This document shows, one piece after another, positions 43,030-44,107 of a stretch of 44,107 bases of DNA. Source of the DNA: Oxalobacteraceae bacterium (GTDB lineage Bacteria; Pseudomonadota; Gammaproteobacteria; Burkholderiales; Burkholderiaceae_D); the NCBI GenBank assembly GCA_027490465.1, contig JAIXXZ010000011.1, positions 1 to 44,107 of the forward strand, given 5' to 3'. Below the pieces are notes generated by a model. The model did not search any database. It saw nothing but the letters and a program-made list of their open reading frames with translations, and had not been told where the DNA came from. The position numbers and the translations under genes were made by a program. Numbering within the stretch: position 1 is the stretch's first letter; each line of letters opens with the position of its first letter.

Positions 43030-43665
43030 ATGTCCATCGCTGATCTTCGCCGCGACTATAGCCAGGCCACACTTTCCGAACACGATGCCGATCCTGACCC
43101 CATCATCCAGTTTGGTCACTGGTTTCAGGAGGCCTTGTCGGCGGAACTCCCCGAGCCGAATGCGATGAGTCTGGCGACTGTGGGCAGCAGCGGCAGACCC
43201 TCACTACGTATTGTTCTGCTGAAGGATTTTGATGCGCGCGGCTTTACCTGGTACACCAATTATCAGAGCCGTAAGGGAGAGGATCTGCTGCAGAATCCGC
43301 ACGCAGCCATCACATTTCACTGGGTCGAGCTGGAGCGGCAGGTACGCATCGAAGGTCGTGTGGAACGGGTTGACCCAACGGAGAGCGATGCCTATTTCCA
43401 GATTCGGCCCATCAAGAGCCGGCTGGGCGCGATCGCCTCAATGCAAAGCAAACCAATAGACAGCCGCGAATCACTGGAAAAAAAATTCGATGAAGCCGGC
43501 GCAGAATTCGGCGATAACCCACCGCGCCCCGCGCACTGGGGCGGCTATCGATTGACGCCCGACTGGATGGAATTCTGGCAAGGCAGACGCTCCCGTCTGC
43601 ATGATCGCGTGGTTTATACGCGCGGCGACGATATGCACTGGACCCGGCAGCGACTGCAGCCATAA
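43030..43665 (+). CDS. pdxH: Pyridoxamine 5'-phosphate oxidase
   Basis: FMN enzyme of 211 residues making pyridoxal 5'-phosphate from PNP/PMP. Conserved segments in order: [10 protein letters not shown] (FMN phosphate contacts), [59 protein letters not shown], and the C-terminal RLQP. The ATG at 43030 gives the usual start [10 protein letters not shown]; the longer open frame that extends back into the MFS gene is non-coding. Confidence 0.96.
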   Translation: MSIADLRRDYSQATLSEHDADPDPIIQFGHWFQEALSAELPEPNAMSLATVGSSGRPSLRIVLLKDFDARGFTWYTNYQSRKGEDLLQNPHAAITFHWVELERQVRIEGRVERVDPTESDAYFQIRPIKSRLGAIASMQSKPIDSRESLEKKFDEAGAEFGDNPPRPAHWGGYRLTPDWMEFWQGRRSRLHDRVVYTRGDDMHWTRQRLQP

Positions 43666-43954
43666 GTCCAATCCTTATCGCATGCCGTACAGTCAGCCCA
43701 CGCATCAAACAGCCGGGCTGACGCCCCATGAAACAGTGAAGCACCCATCACCTTCCGAGTCGTGCTTGCTTGATCTGCATGTGAGGGAAGTGCTTAATAA
43801 AACCATGTTTCCTGGCGCGCCAGCGCGGCCTTGCGACGCGGGGACCTGCAAAATCAAGGGCTCGGTGTCATTGAACTTGCCACAATAGTTTCGGGGTTTA
43901 CTTAATCAGTGCTTTCTTAGATAGATTTCATATATGAGAAAACTATCGTGTTTA
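43666..43954. other. Region downstream of pdxH without recognised gene
   Basis: A small open frame at 43601-43888 overlaps pdxH and shows no recognisable family or ribosome site. GC content falls sharply after about 43890. The section may contain the pdxH terminator region, but no clear hairpin with T-tract is visible. It could be the edge of an acquired segment. Confidence 0.35.
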
Positions 43955-44020
43955 GAACCTATCTGGTTAGGTCGATGGCAAGGGCTGTCAACACCACAAG
44001 CGGACTAACGAGATAGGTTC
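43955..44020. repeat. 66-bp inverted repeat at the right edge
   Basis: GAACCTATCT (43955-43964) is perfectly inverted at 44011-44020, and the next ten bases inward pair at seven of ten positions. Loop about 26 bases. It ends just before the ribosome site of the next gene. Either a leader hairpin or a MITE/insertion-sequence end; no target duplication is seen. Confidence 0.6.
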
Positions 44021-44029
44021 CAAGGTCAA

Positions 44030-44107
44030 ATGAAATCGAAGATATTATTTTTTAGTTTTATTTTCTCAATTCCATTACACGGTCACACTGAAGAATTTGT
44101 AAATTCA
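44030..44107 (+). CDS. Start of an AT-rich gene for an exported protein (partial)
   Basis: ATG at 44030 with AAGG at 44022-44025. The frame is open to the window end, giving 26 residues: MKSKILFFSFIFSIPLHG then HTEEFVNS, which is a signal peptide with basic n-region and hydrophobic core. Base composition is far more AT-rich than the rest of the window, suggesting horizontal acquisition. The product cannot be identified from this fragment. Confidence 0.5.
   Translation, partial: MKSKILFFSFIFSIPLHGHTEEFVNS

Noticed and set aside
43601-43888. 95-codon open frame after pdxH
   Set aside because: Overlaps the end of pdxH, lacks a ribosome site and resembles no family I recognise.

Overview
The window reads as a chromosomal segment of a betaproteobacterium, most likely in the Burkholderiales. 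The evidence is the nth-DUF1841 neighbourhood, a soluble RnfB-like ferredoxin beside nth, the MoxR/CoxE pair, two PHA-related genes (a granule-associated protein and an intracellular PHB depolymerase), an FdxA/ferredoxin-NADP reductase pair, and moderately GC-rich coding sequence. I saw no rRNA, tRNA, CRISPR array or intact transposase. The family-level assignment is inference.

Layout. Positions 1-2714 hold the end of a urease operon (ureC 3' part, ureE, ureF, ureG). Positions 2731-8722 hold housekeeping and redox genes: a CinA-type MoCF-domain protein, an EI24 membrane protein, FKBP, a PHA-system protein, a D-2-hydroxyacid dehydrogenase, an orphan LutC, fdxA preceded by a small leader ORF, and ferredoxin-NADP reductase. 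Positions 8731-12920 are a minus-strand cassette: DUF2946, a TonB-dependent receptor, an Asp-box propeller lipid-free exported protein with Cys/His motifs, and a CXXC thioredoxin-like protein. It looks like a metal (perhaps copper) handling unit. Positions 13117-14603 carry phaZ with an inverted-repeat-rich leader. Then follow rnfB-nth-DUF1841, two small cytochromes c on the other strand, MoxR-CoxE, and parE/parC separated by a composite repeat element. An exported alpha/beta hydrolase ends exactly where the next locus ends.

Positions 25591-37685 are one complete minus-strand Tad (tight adherence, Flp pilus) locus, in transcription order flp, tadV, rcpC/cpaB, rcpA/cpaC, a small lipoprotein, tadG, two tadE-like pseudopilins, tadZ/cpaE, tadA/cpaF, tadB, tadC, tadD. 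Many of its genes overlap or nearly abut, so they are probably translationally coupled. A hairpin plus T-tract after flp should make pilin mRNA more abundant than the assembly genes. A perfect inverted repeat upstream of flp is a candidate operator.

Positions 38014-43665 carry a Cu/Ag-type P1B ATPase with YHS and HMBD metal-binding domains, thpR, tcdA, an MFS transporter and pdxH. After pdxH the sequence becomes AT-rich. A 66-bp hairpin precedes the start of a secreted-protein gene that runs off the right edge.

The most unusual structures are: two tandem 77-bp units between parE and parC, whose stem-loops differ by compensatory changes while the rest is nearly invariant; three tandem 40-residue repeats in the TadD-like protein that look like duplications of the entry strand of its LytR_C domain; and the DUF2946-receptor-propeller-thioredoxin cassette.
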